A program made the translations under genes and the position numbers. From Zobellella endophytica (GTDB taxonomy: Bacteria > Pseudomonadota > Gammaproteobacteria > Enterobacterales > Aeromonadaceae): a stretch of 64,000 nt of DNA. Below, piece after piece: positions 1-8,501 of the stretch; positions within the stretch are counted from its first letter, which is position 1, and each line of letters opens with the position of its first letter. The stretch lies in the NCBI RefSeq assembly GCF_003012775.1, contig NZ_PXYG01000008.1, positions 149,781 through 213,780 of the forward strand. Reading direction: 5' to 3'. A model generated the notes under the pieces. It ran no database searches, was not told the DNA's origin, and saw nothing but the letters and a program-made list of their open reading frames with translations.

Positions 1-1
1 C

Positions 2-151
2 GCCAGCGTACAGGGCACGGTAAGCCGGTATGAGTTCGAGGTGATGAACGGCTACGCCGCCGCGCTGAATCACTTCACTTGGCGCCTGGAGCAGGTGCAA
101 GCGTTGCGTGACCAGATTCGCGGCACTGAAGCGCGAAAAGTGGACCTCTAG
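2..151 (+). CDS. C-terminal end of a hypothetical protein (paralogue of the next gene)
   Basis: An open frame enters from the left edge and ends at a TAG at 149-151, giving 49 visible residues. The segment (GTVSRYEFEVMNGYAAAL and the following helix with WRLEQVQALRD) aligns well with the last ~45 residues of the gene at 183-1274 (GGVTHYSLSMVSGYTMAI, then FQRIEEAMAVKERID). The two genes therefore look like a tandem duplication. The function is unknown; the end is predicted to be one amphipathic helix. Only the 3' end is present, so signal peptide and length cannot be judged. Confidence 0.7.
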   Translation, partial: ASVQGTVSRYEFEVMNGYAAALNHFTWRLEQVQALRDQIRGTEARKVDL

Positions 152-182
152 AAACGGTGGTGCGGAAAGAGGAGGAAGGGGG

Positions 183-1274
183 ATGCAGCGACAAAAGGGA
201 CGATTCCTGGGAGCCGTGGCCGTCGCCTGCGGGACGGTGTGGACTGCCCCGGCAGCCGCGACCGAATCCATGGACGGGATCACAATTATCGAGTTCGCTG
301 GGGGGCAGGATGCGTTGCCGGGGGGTGATCACATCGTCACGTTCGTCTCTTCCCGCGGCAGTTATGCCGCGGTTGCCGGCAGAGGGCGTGGCTGCCTGGC
401 TACCGCTGTGCCCGGAAGCTACACGGGCCGGTCGATTACGTTCGGTGTCGATGCACCGTTGGACGCACGCCGTCATGGCCTCGATACGTTGTGCCCACGG
501 TTCGCTCTGACTCTGGAGAGTGACGGTGTGAGGGTCGAAGCCGAGCCGCGCTACAGCCGGCGTCACCGTGTTCTCGCGCGGGTGCCGTTGGTGTCAGTGG
601 ATTTCGGCGCGCCCCATTTCCGGCGTCATGACGTCAAAGGCGTCCGGCTGGGTCCGCTGCTGAGTCGCGAAGATCTCGGACCGCTGCGACCCGCCAGCCA
701 CCCGAATGCGTATGTCTATCGGAACTTTCGCCGTGACGTTGGTGTGGAAGCCGGGAAGCGCCGCAATGTTCAGGGTCGTGCGGCACCGGCAGAGATTACC
801 GGCTGGCCTTGGGACGTACTCTACTCGGCCCATTATTATCGCGAGTACGAGGCGACGGTTCCGCTGGAAGGCCTGCAGGACGCGTTGTTCGAGCAGTATG
901 GTCCACCGAGTGCGGAAGCTGCCGACGGCATGCAGTGGTACTGGTTCTACGATCTCGAGGGGATGCTCACCAAGCCAGAGGGTGGGGCGGGTCCTTGTGC
1001 CGAAACTCTCGGATATTGGTTACACCAGGATGCAAACGGCCGCGTCACCAGCTTGTCGACGCCCGCCAACAAGCACGATCTCGGCGCCTGGGGCTGCAGC
1101 CTGTTAATGGACATCAACGCGCGCTCGAGTTCCGGCGGTGTAACCCACTACTCCCTCTCCATGGTCAGTGGCTATACGATGGCCATTAGTCACTTCTTTC
1201 AACGCATCGAGGAGGCTATGGCCGTCAAGGAGCGCATTGATGCATTGCATAACACCCTGCCGGTCGTGGACTGA
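183..1274 (+). CDS. Secreted hypothetical protein, tandem paralogue of the upstream gene
   Basis: A 363-residue protein. The frame is open from 108, but the ATG at 183 is preferred because a purine-rich ribosome-binding stretch (GAGGAGGAAGGGGG) precedes it and the protein then begins with a typical signal peptide: MQRQKG, a hydrophobic stretch, and a likely cleavage site after AAA near residue 26. The mature part contains four cysteines in a beta-rich, soluble-looking context and a C-terminal helix shared with the preceding partial gene. I do not recognise the family. The 32-bp spacing to the upstream stop suggests one transcription unit. Periplasmic or extracellular location is inferred from the signal peptide only. 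Confidence 0.65.
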   Translation: MQRQKGRFLGAVAVACGTVWTAPAAATESMDGITIIEFAGGQDALPGGDHIVTFVSSRGSYAAVAGRGRGCLATAVPGSYTGRSITFGVDAPLDARRHGLDTLCPRFALTLESDGVRVEAEPRYSRRHRVLARVPLVSVDFGAPHFRRHDVKGVRLGPLLSREDLGPLRPASHPNAYVYRNFRRDVGVEAGKRRNVQGRAAPAEITGWPWDVLYSAHYYREYEATVPLEGLQDALFEQYGPPSAEAADGMQWYWFYDLEGMLTKPEGGAGPCAETLGYWLHQDANGRVTSLSTPANKHDLGAWGCSLLMDINARSSSGGVTHYSLSMVSGYTMAISHFFQRIEEAMAVKERIDALHNTLPVVD

Positions 1275-1303
1275 GCATGTGTTACCCCTGCAACTCTCGC
1301 CAG

Positions 1304-1370
1304 CAGGAAAACACCGCCGTTTGCCAGATGTGCGCCTTGCTGGTGGAGCGCAGGCGGCCCGCCTGCCTTC
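1304..1370. repeat. Dispersed intergenic repeat, copy A
   Basis: About 67 bp that match the reverse complement of 17390-17457 with roughly six differences. The shared core includes GCAGGAAAACACC, CCGTTTG, CAGATGTGC and GGCGGCCCGCCTGCCTTC. It lies between two convergent genes. One end carries the short palindrome GGCGGCCCGCC. No coding function is credible because the copies are read in different frames. Confidence 0.75.
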
Positions 1371-1491
1371 ACCCACCTCGGTGCCACCCTCATGCGGGCA
1401 GGGCGTCCGCGCCCCAGGAGTCGTCACTGCCTAAGTTTTAAAACGGATCGGTGCTCCAGGAAATCCGGGCGACCGTCCTCCGGAGGCCGGC

Positions 1492-2469
1492 TCACCGCGC
1501 AGCCGATGCGGGAAACAGCTGCTTCGGTATCCACCACAGAAAGGCGACCATGCCCAGCAGCTCGATCAGGGACTGGAACACGATGGCGACCACCGCCAGC
1601 TCCTGGCCGGGGGGCAGGGCCAGGGCCAGCGGCAGCACCACGAAGGAGTTGCGGGTGCCCAGGCTGAAGGCGAGGGTCCGGCCCTGGGCGACGGGCAGCC
1701 GGAAGGCACCGGCCAGGGCGCGGGCCAGCCCGGCCGCCAGCAGCAGAAAGGTGATATAGATGCCCGCCAGCGGCGGCAACAGGCCGAGCGAGGCGCTCAC
1801 CAGCTGCACCTGGCCGGCGGCGATCACCAGCAGCACCAGGGCCAGCAGGGGAACGGGGCACCAGGCCAGCCGGTCGATAAGGCGCTGGCGGGGCGAGGCC
1901 CCGGCCACCCACCGTTCGGTGATAAAGGCGGCCAGCAGCGGCAGCAAAATCAGGCCGCCGAAGGCCAGCAGCATCTCCTGCCGGGCGGCGGCGGTGGCCA
2001 CCGGCTCGCCCAGCAGCAGCCAGAGGTAGGGCGGCAGCAGGGCCAGTTGCAGCAGCAGGCTCACCGGCGAAAAGGCTAGCGCCCGGCGGGCATCGCCGCC
2101 GCCCAGCTGGCTGAAGGTGATAAACCAGTCGGTGCAGGGCACCAGCAGCACCAGCAAAATGCCCAGCCGCAGCGCCGGCTCGTCCGGCAGCAGCGGCAGC
2201 CCCGCCCACAAGATGAGCGGCAGCAGCACAAAGTTGCCCAGCACGGCGGCGCCGATAAAGCGGCGGTCGGCCAGGGCGCGGCGCAGCTCCACCAGCGGCA
2301 CTTGGGTAAAAGTGCTGTACAGCAGCAAGGCCAGCAGCGGCCACAGCGCCCGCTCGCCCAGGGTGGCCGCCGTGGGCAGCAACTGGCCGGCCAGCAGGCC
2401 GGTGGCGATGGCCGCCAGATAGGCCAGCAGCTGGTATTTTTCGAGGGTGTCGCGGCGCGGCAAAAACAT
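1492..2469 (-). CDS. Bile acid:sodium symporter / ACR3-like arsenite permease family protein
   Basis: A 325-residue integral membrane protein made almost entirely of hydrophobic segments (about ten predicted helices). It has the family landmarks of the BASS/ACR3 superfamily: LVPCTDWFITFSQLGGGD around residue 109 and a GTRNSFVVLPLALALP stretch near residue 271. Proteins of this type export arsenite or move organic anions with Na+ or H+. No arsR or arsC is adjacent, so arsenic as substrate is not shown by context. The ATG at 2469 has AGGAG directly abutting it; a TTG two codons in (2463) would have better spacing and may be the true start. The gene stands alone, convergent with the gene on its left. 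Confidence 0.75.
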   Translation of the reverse strand: MFLPRRDTLEKYQLLAYLAAIATGLLAGQLLPTAATLGERALWPLLALLLYSTFTQVPLVELRRALADRRFIGAAVLGNFVLLPLILWAGLPLLPDEPALRLGILLVLLVPCTDWFITFSQLGGGDARRALAFSPVSLLLQLALLPPYLWLLLGEPVATAAARQEMLLAFGGLILLPLLAAFITERWVAGASPRQRLIDRLAWCPVPLLALVLLVIAAGQVQLVSASLGLLPPLAGIYITFLLLAAGLARALAGAFRLPVAQGRTLAFSLGTRNSFVVLPLALALPPGQELAVVAIVFQSLIELLGMVAFLWWIPKQLFPASAAR

Positions 2470-2579
2470 CTCCTGGTTAGTGTCGGGCTGAATATCGGGT
2501 GGCGCGGGCCGTGATGGCGTCGTGTATCGGGGCGGGATTCACCGTTGTGGTCCTGTATGGGGCTGGGCGTGGTCCTGGC

Positions 2580-4019
2580 TCAGGTATTCGGTGAAAAGCG
2601 GGGCCGCGGCACGGCGGCGAGCGACAGTTTCTTGGTCTGGTACATGGCGTTGTCCGCATGGTCCATCAGCTCCAGCTCCGAGTCGCCATGGTCCGGATAG
2701 ATGGCCATGCCGATGCTGGGCCTGATATGCAGCACCGCCTCGGCCAGCTCGTAGCGGGCCGCCAGGGCCTGTTCAATCTTGCGGGCCACCGGCTCCGCCT
2801 CTTCGGGCTGCTGAATGTTTTCCAGCAGCACCACGAATTCATCGCCGCCCAGGCGGGCCACGGTATCCGACTCCCGCACGCAGCCGGTGAGGCGGCGCGC
2901 CACTTCCTGCAGCAGCCGGTCGCCGGCCAGATGGCCATGGGTGTCGTTCACCTGCTTGAACTTGTCGAGATCCAGGTACAGCAGCGCCAGACGGCGTTGC
3001 TCCCGGTGCGCCTTTTTCAGCGCCGTTTGCAGGCGATCGAGAAAGAGCGTGCGGTTGGGCAGGTCGGTCAGCGGGTCGTACCGGGCCATGCGCTCCAGCC
3101 GGAGCAGGATGTTTTTGCGCTCCATCGCCGTGGCCACCTGCACCGCCACAAACTGGAGCAGCTCCCTGTCCTGCTCGCTGAAGCGGGCATGTCCGGCCGG
3201 CCCCAGCACCAGCAGCGCCCCCAGCACCTCGTTGTTCGACTTGATGGGGGCGGCGAGCCAGTGGGCGATGTCCGGGCCGACGGGCACCTGAAACTGGGAG
3301 CGGAGCTCGTCGGCGCTCAGCAGCAGGCTCTGGCCGCGCTCTATCACCCGTTCTTTGAGCACCCGGCTGATCAGGGCGGTCACATCGGGTGCCGCGCCGT
3401 CGGGATGGGCCCGGTAGGGAAAGTCCAGCTGCCGGGTGTCGGCGTGGTAAAGGGCGACGGCAAAGTTGCTGGCACAGAGCAGGTCGTCCACCACCTGGTG
3501 GATGCGCCGGAACAGCCCGTCCAGATCGCCCAGGATGTTGGCCGCGTCGGCAATGGCGTAGATGGCCGCCTGCCGCGACTCGGCGCGCTTTCGTTCGGTG
3601 ATGTCCCGGGCCACGGCCACCCGGATCCGATCCGACTCCGACCAGCGGGCGGACCACATGATGTGGACTGTGCTGCCGTCCTTGCGCAGGTAGCGGTTCT
3701 CGAAATGGGGCTTGGGCTGGCCGGCCATGATGTCGTCCACGGCGTTCAGGGTCCTTTCCCTGTCGCCGGGATGGATGAAGTCGAGCATGTTCCTGCCGAT
3801 CATTTCATCGGGCCGGTAACCGAAGATCTGTTCTCCGGCGGCGCTCACGTAGAGAAAGTGGCCCCGGGCGTCCACCACACAGATGGCATCCACCAGCAGG
3901 TCGGTGAAGTTGTTCAGGGAAATATGGGGCATGGTGTTCATCGGGGCCGCGTCACATCCGGCCGGAGGGGCCTCGGCAGCCCCGCCTGTCTGCCCGGCGG
4001 GAAGAGAGCGTTCATCCAT
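2580..4019 (-). CDS. PAS-GAF-GGDEF diguanylate cyclase
   Basis: A 479-residue soluble protein. A PAS domain covers about residues 35-145 (ending in the usual DITERKRAE), a GAF-like domain about 155-300, and a GGDEF domain about 310-470. The catalytic signature GGDEF is intact at 391-395, and five residues upstream lies an RESD inhibitory I-site (382-385), so product feedback inhibition is expected. It should make cyclic di-GMP from GTP under control of small ligands, redox or light sensed by PAS/GAF. There are no membrane segments, so it is cytoplasmic. AAAGGA nine bases upstream supports the ATG at 4019. It is monocistronic by spacing. Confidence 0.93.
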   Translation of the reverse strand: MDERSLPAGQTGGAAEAPPAGCDAAPMNTMPHISLNNFTDLLVDAICVVDARGHFLYVSAAGEQIFGYRPDEMIGRNMLDFIHPGDRERTLNAVDDIMAGQPKPHFENRYLRKDGSTVHIMWSARWSESDRIRVAVARDITERKRAESRQAAIYAIADAANILGDLDGLFRRIHQVVDDLLCASNFAVALYHADTRQLDFPYRAHPDGAAPDVTALISRVLKERVIERGQSLLLSADELRSQFQVPVGPDIAHWLAAPIKSNNEVLGALLVLGPAGHARFSEQDRELLQFVAVQVATAMERKNILLRLERMARYDPLTDLPNRTLFLDRLQTALKKAHREQRRLALLYLDLDKFKQVNDTHGHLAGDRLLQEVARRLTGCVRESDTVARLGGDEFVVLLENIQQPEEAEPVARKIEQALAARYELAEAVLHIRPSIGMAIYPDHGDSELELMDHADNAMYQTKKLSLAAVPRPRFSPNT

Positions 4020-4257
4020 GGGTTACGTCCTTTGGTGGATGTTGGCACAAGCGCGTGGCGTCCATTGCCTGGATGACGCCCGGATACCGCAGTTTGGACC
4101 GATTCGAGGCCGGGCACAAGCGGCGGCGGGGCCGGCGCGCGCTTGCCGGACAGGGGTGAGTCTCGAACGGGGCTTTCTCTCCGGTTGCCCCGTTTCGGCT
4201 CCGAGGTGTGCCGGTGCCAAGGAGCCTCATCCGGCCAGCTCAGGTAGTGGCCGGTCG

Positions 4258-4374
4258 CTACGCCAGTTCCGGCTTGTCCGGCAGCGCTTGCCGAACGGCG
4301 GCACCCAGGGTGTCGGGCGGCAACGGCAGGCTGCAGCTGTTCACCCGCCCTTGCAGCTCCGCCGCCCTGGCCAT
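4258..4374 (-). CDS. Possible 38-residue small protein coupled to the cupin gene
   Basis: The stop of the cupin gene and an ATG overlap as TGATG, and the new frame stays open for 38 codons (MARAAELQGR at the start, LPDKPELA at the end). The layout is that of translational coupling. The peptide is helix-prone with one Cys. I recognise no family, and high-GC DNA produces such frames by chance, so this is only a candidate. It could also be a remnant of a longer gene. Confidence 0.25.
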   Translation of the reverse strand: MARAAELQGRVNSCSLPLPPDTLGAAVRQALPDKPELA

Positions 4375-4736
4375 CAGGGCTGGTAGATCACGTAGATTTT
4401 TTCGCAGGACTCCACCGTCTCCCATTCGCCCCGGAAGCCGGCGGGGATGATGAAGTCGTCGCCGGGGGTGAGCGTCAGGCGGTTGCCGGCCTGGTCGTGC
4501 AGGATCACCCGGCCCTTCAGCAGTTTGCAGTATTCGTGCTCGGTATAGTTGATGCGCCAGCGGCCCGGCTCGCTGCCCCAGGTGCCCACGTGAAAGCGGT
4601 TGTCGGCGCTGCTGTAGTGGTTGGCCAGGGTCTGCACCGGGTGGCCGGCGACCAGGGTATCCGGGTTGGGGGCCATGGTTTCGGCCGGCACCGGGTGGCG
4701 GCCCATGACGATGACATCCTCGAGGCTTTTGGACAT
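4374..4736 (-). CDS. Cupin domain protein (EutQ-like / DUF861)
   Basis: A 120-residue single-domain protein. The second half has the cupin hallmarks: GTWGSEPGRWRINY, EHEYCKLLKGRVIL and a PGDDFIIPAGFRGEWE segment, with the terminal EKIYVIYQP strand. The fold is a small beta barrel. The substrate cannot be read from the sequence; relatives include sugar-amine-binding and ethanolamine-utilisation accessory cupins. It precedes the candidate 38-residue frame with TGATG overlap and follows the DCC gene by 78 bp in the same direction, so the two may be co-transcribed. Confidence 0.8.
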   Translation of the reverse strand: MSKSLEDVIVMGRHPVPAETMAPNPDTLVAGHPVQTLANHYSSADNRFHVGTWGSEPGRWRINYTEHEYCKLLKGRVILHDQAGNRLTLTPGDDFIIPAGFRGEWETVESCEKIYVIYQP

Positions 4737-4814
4737 AACGGCTCCTTGTTAAGTGTATTGTTCGGTCGTTTAACAAAGTAAACGCAGGGCGCCGAAAAGG
4801 AAAGCGGCGGCGGC

Positions 4815-5186
4815 CTACCAGTGCCGGTTCGCCCGGTTCCATTTGTACAGGGCCGCGGCGAACAGGTTGTAGCCCAGGCGGCCGAGTTGCCTGACCCCGG
4901 GCAGCCCGAAGACCCTGGCCTTCCAGCGCTCCGCGGGCGAGTTGCGCCACAGGGCGAGGAAGGCGTCGAAACCGACCTGCAGTTCGCCGTGTTCGTCCAC
5001 CACATGCAGCCGTTCGCGCACCCGCTCGAGATCGGCGCCCACCTCGGCCGCCAGCCGGTGGTGCCGGTGCACGTCGTTCCACTGGATGTCGCAGCGGCTC
5101 TCCTTCGTTTTCTGCCCTTCGATGCCGGCCTTGCACACCGGACAGGCCGAGTTGTAATACACCTTGAGCCTGGGTTTGTCGTTCAT
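4815..5186 (-). CDS. DCC family thiol-disulfide oxidoreductase-like protein (DUF393)
   Basis: A 123-residue protein with a thioredoxin-like beginning, VYYNSACPVCKAGI, where CPVC occupies the active-site position, followed by the family C-terminal segment (LGRLGYNLFAAALYKWN). DCC proteins are named for an N-terminal Asp-Cys-Cys motif; here the equivalent is SACPVC. The redox partner is unknown. The frame is open further upstream to 5261, but the ATG at 5186 is preceded by GGAGGG at good spacing and starts the conserved part, so it was chosen. Confidence 0.8.
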   Translation of the reverse strand: MNDKPRLKVYYNSACPVCKAGIEGQKTKESRCDIQWNDVHRHHRLAAEVGADLERVRERLHVVDEHGELQVGFDAFLALWRNSPAERWKARVFGLPGVRQLGRLGYNLFAAALYKWNRANRHW

Positions 5187-5282
5187 GCCATCACCCTCCT
5201 GCCGAGGCGGAAAAAACCGGGCGCTAATGACTGAAGTATACCGGGCCTCCCGTGCCAGCAAGGCCGTCAGATGCCCGGCGTC

Positions 5283-6113
5283 TCAGCCTCCGGCCTGGCG
5301 GCTTCTGCGGTATTCGTCCGGGGTTATGCCCATCAGCCGGCGGAACATGGCGATAAAGGCCGAGGCGCCGGCGTAACCCAGCTCCAGGGCGATGCTCTCC
5401 ACCTTGCGGCCTTCTTCCAGCAATGGCATGGCCCGCACCACCCGCAGCCGCTGGCGCCATTCGGTGAGCGACATGCCCAGCTCTTGCTGGCTGCGGCGCA
5501 GCAGGGTGCGTTCGGTGCTGTGCACGGCCCGGGCCAGCTCCGCCAGCGGGCGGTGGTCGCCCGGCTCGGCTTCCAGCATGGCCAGCACCCGGCCGAGCAG
5601 GGGATCGTCCGAGCCGGGCAGGTAGCTGCCGGCGCAGTCGGTGGCGGCCAGCTGGTCCACCAGCACCTGCAGCAGCCGGGCGTCTTCCTCCGAATAGGGC
5701 TGGCGGGGCGGCCGTTGTCGCAACTGCTCCAGCAGGGCGCCGATAAGCGGGGTCACCGTGAGTGCGCAGGGGACGGCCGGCAGCCGCCGGCACAGCCCGG
5801 CCGATACATAGAGCGAGCAGTGACAGGCTTCCTGGCGGTTGAAGCCCTGGTGCGCCACCTCGGGCGGCAGCCAGAGCCCGTATTGGGAGGGAGCCAGGTA
5901 CTGGCGATTGCCCACCCGCACTTCCATCACCCCGCTGTAGGAATAGACGAATTCGCCCCAGGGGTGGCGGTGGTGGGGGTAGCTGGCCGCCGCCGGCATG
6001 GCGGCGGCGCGAAAGTAGATGGGCGCGGGCAGTTGCTCGCTGAACGGCGGCTGGTGCAGGCGCCGCCCGGCCGGCGACGGACCCGCGCCGTGATTATTCC
6101 CGTTTGCTGCCAT
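5283..6113 (-). CDS. AraC family transcriptional regulator with N-terminal cupin
   Basis: About 276 residues. The N-terminal half is a cupin ligand-sensing domain (HHRHPWGEFVYSYSG). The C-terminal ~100 residues hold two helix-turn-helix motifs: a first with RTLLRRSQQELGMSLTEW and a second with SIALELGYAGASAFIAMFRR followed by GITPDEYR, the AraC signature. The ATG at 6113 is preceded by AGAGGTAA; an upstream ATG at 6197 is possible but adds a low-complexity extension. It is divergent from the EamA transporter at 6302 with 188 bp between, so control of that exporter is a reasonable inference for this arrangement. Confidence 0.88.
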   Translation of the reverse strand: MAANGNNHGAGPSPAGRRLHQPPFSEQLPAPIYFRAAAMPAAASYPHHRHPWGEFVYSYSGVMEVRVGNRQYLAPSQYGLWLPPEVAHQGFNRQEACHCSLYVSAGLCRRLPAVPCALTVTPLIGALLEQLRQRPPRQPYSEEDARLLQVLVDQLAATDCAGSYLPGSDDPLLGRVLAMLEAEPGDHRPLAELARAVHSTERTLLRRSQQELGMSLTEWRQRLRVVRAMPLLEEGRKVESIALELGYAGASAFIAMFRRLMGITPDEYRRSRQAGG

Positions 6114-6301
6114 CTGGTTGTTACCTCTGCCCTGGATGCCCGCCTGCGGGCATGACGAGCCGTATTGCACCATCTTTCCCTGAGGCCACAGGGCCACGAC
6201 CTTGTCGGGTTACCGCTATCGTCTGTCATATTTTAGCTATATCCATTGAAACCGACAGTGCCACAATAGGCGCCTGACTTTTTATACCCCGGAGCCCACC
6301 C

Positions 6302-7225
6302 ATGGATAGCCGCAAACCGCTGGATCCCCAGGCAGTCGGCCTGATGCTCGCATTTTGCCTCTGCCTCGGCCTGCAGCAGGTGGTGATCAAGGCCACCGCC
6401 GGGGATATTTCCCCGGTGCTGCAGCTCGCCCTGCGCTCCGGCATCGCCGCCGTGCTGGTATTCCTTTATATGCGCCGGAGCAAGGAGCGGCTGGAACTGG
6501 CCGACGGCAGCTGGAAGCCGGGCCTGGTGGTGGGGATGCTGTTCACCCTGGAATACCTGTTCCTGGGGGAGGCGCTGCGCTTTACTTCCGCCTCCCACGC
6601 GGTGGTGTTCCTCTACACCTCGCCGGTGTTCACCGCCCTGGCGCTGCACTTTCTGGTGTCGTCGGAGCGGCTGTCGGCGCTGCAATGGGCGGGCATACTG
6701 CTGGCGCTGGGCGGCATCGCCCTGGCCTTTCTCGGGCCCGGGGGCGGGCAGGGCAGCCTGGCCGGCGACCTGCTGGCGTTGCTGGCCGGCGCCGCCTGGG
6801 GCGCCACCACCGTGGTGATCCGCACCTCGCGGCTGGCGCAGGCGTCGGCCAAGCAGACCCTGCTCTACCAGCTGGTGGCGGCTTTCGTGCTGCTGCTGAC
6901 CTGCGCGGTGGTGCTGGATCAGCTGCACTTTTCGCCCACCCCCCGGGTCCTGGCGAGCCTGGCCTTTCAGTCGGTGGTGGTGTGCTTCGCCGCCTTCCTG
7001 ATCTGGTTCTGGCTGCTGCGCCATTACCTGGCCTCGCGGGTGGTGGTGCTGTCGTTCATGACGCCGCTGTTCGGGGTGGCGCTGGGCGCCTGGCTGCTGC
7101 GGGAGCCGCTGGAACCGGAGTTTCTGGCCGGGGCCTTACTGGTGATCGCCGGGGTGGTGCTGGTCAGCGGCGAGGGTTGGCTCAAGTCGCTGCTCGCGCG
7201 CGCCACCGGCCGGGAGGCCAGGTAG
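6302..7225 (+). CDS. EamA/DMT family transporter
   Basis: A 307-residue inner-membrane protein with ten predicted helices arranged as two EamA repeats. The first repeat ends around residue 145 (SEERLSALQWAGILLALGG-like helix) and the second carries the typical terminal FGVALGAWLLREPLEPEFLAGALL stretch, given here only in outline. DMT exporters move amino acids, nucleotides or other metabolites outward; the substrate is not readable. It is divergently paired with the AraC-type regulator at 5283-6113, which probably controls it. Confidence 0.88.
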   Translation: MDSRKPLDPQAVGLMLAFCLCLGLQQVVIKATAGDISPVLQLALRSGIAAVLVFLYMRRSKERLELADGSWKPGLVVGMLFTLEYLFLGEALRFTSASHAVVFLYTSPVFTALALHFLVSSERLSALQWAGILLALGGIALAFLGPGGGQGSLAGDLLALLAGAAWGATTVVIRTSRLAQASAKQTLLYQLVAAFVLLLTCAVVLDQLHFSPTPRVLASLAFQSVVVCFAAFLIWFWLLRHYLASRVVVLSFMTPLFGVALGAWLLREPLEPEFLAGALLVIAGVVLVSGEGWLKSLLARATGREAR

Positions 7226-7336
7226 AAGGAAAACAGTAGCTTTTTGTCCGGAGAGTCTTGGGGAAGCTGAGCTTGTGTTTTTGATCTCTCTAAACCTTTT
7301 TCCTCTTTGTTCTCAATTTCCTGATAACAGCTCAGG

Positions 7337-7376
7337 CGCCTTTAGAGCAGGAAAAGTAGTTTTTACTCTAAAGGCG
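7337..7376. terminator. Long inverted repeat, possible terminator
   Basis: CGCCTTTAGAG at 7337-7347 pairs perfectly with CTCTAAAGGCG at 7366-7376 around an 18-base loop. It lies between the convergent EamA transporter and asparaginase genes. A short TATTT run follows on the plus strand. It may terminate one or both transcripts; the T-tract is weak. Confidence 0.45.
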
Positions 7377-7454
7377 TATTTATGGAAGCTGTAGTAATGT
7401 GGCTATATCTTGACTGTGGCTAAACTATATAGCACGGATACGTGATGACTATTG

Positions 7455-8501
7455 TCAAACTTCCGAATTAAAATATTCCCTTATTTGATCCATGTTGGCA
7501 TTCTCTGAAAGAGCTAATGTCAGCAGGATTCTAGATTTTTGTGGATTATAATAACCAGAACCAATTCCTTCCTCTTTATCTGTTACAAATCCGGAGCCAG
7601 TGCGGGTACTTCTAACTACAGGTACTCCGTTTTCCATCAGCTCTTTTACCTTGGTTTTTACACTTTCAGATAAGGAACCGTTACCATTTCCTGCCAGTAC
7701 AATACCTTTTGCTCCCTTGTCAACAAGCATGTCTAGCAAAGCAACATCCTGATCCTGATGGCTGTATAGAATGGCGACTTTCGGTAGTTCATCCAACTTG
7801 GATATATCAAAGGTCGGCTTTTTAACAGGGGTTGAAGGTTCAAAGTAGAACTTCGGCTTGCTGCCAATGAAAGTGCCTAAAAAGCCTTGGTCGGATGCCA
7901 TAAATGTGTCTAGAGTGGTTGAGTTCGTTTTTGTTGTATAGAATGCCGAACCTATCCTGTCATTCAGCACTATCATGGTTCCTCGATCATTCGCCATATC
8001 GCTTGCTGCCAAAGATACAGCTTGCAACAGATTCATGGGGCCGTCGGCACTAATTGCTGTCGCTGGCCTCATGGCCCCAACCATGACTACAGGTTTTTCA
8101 CTGTTTACTGTTAAGTCTAGGAAAAAACCTGTTTCTTCTAAGGTATCGGTCCCATGGGTCACCACAACCCCATGAGTATCATCACTTTTTAACTTTTCAT
8201 TAATTTCTTTTGCTAACTTAAGGAGGGTTTTTTGATCTACATTAGAACTTCCTATGTTTGCTATTTGCTCACCAGAAATAATTGCAACATCTTTTAGCTC
8301 CGGGACAGCCTCAATTAAAATATCCACGCCCAACGAGCCGGCTTTGTAGCCGGTAGTGTCGGTGTTGCTAGTTGAGCTTCCCGCGATTGTGCCCCCAGTG
8401 GCGTATATAATTACTCCTGGCTTGGTATCCGAAGAAACAGCGATGAAGGAAGTCGTCATAAGAGCTGCAGCTATGAATGAGGGAGCGAGTGTCTTTTTCA
8501 T
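7455..8501 (-). CDS. ansB: Type II (periplasmic) L-asparaginase
   Basis: A 348-residue protein hydrolysing L-asparagine to aspartate and ammonia. The start at 8501 gives a clear signal peptide (MKKTLAPSFIAAALMTTSF, cleaved around residue 24). Both asparaginase signatures are present: ATGGTIAGS with the nucleophilic Thr, and THGTDTLEETG with the second Thr and Asp. The catalytic Lys sits in TKTN, and VGAMRP is conserved. The gene is strikingly AT-rich (about 43% GC by eye, versus over 60% around it), and the AT-rich tract extends from roughly 7.2 to 9.0 kb, suggesting acquisition by transfer. No transposase or attachment site was found. The upstream frame to 8543 is not needed. Confidence 0.93.
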   Translation of the reverse strand: MKKTLAPSFIAAALMTTSFIAVSSDTKPGVIIYATGGTIAGSSTSNTDTTGYKAGSLGVDILIEAVPELKDVAIISGEQIANIGSSNVDQKTLLKLAKEINEKLKSDDTHGVVVTHGTDTLEETGFFLDLTVNSEKPVVMVGAMRPATAISADGPMNLLQAVSLAASDMANDRGTMIVLNDRIGSAFYTTKTNSTTLDTFMASDQGFLGTFIGSKPKFYFEPSTPVKKPTFDISKLDELPKVAILYSHQDQDVALLDMLVDKGAKGIVLAGNGNGSLSESVKTKVKELMENGVPVVRSTRTGSGFVTDKEEGIGSGYYNPQKSRILLTLALSENANMDQIREYFNSEV

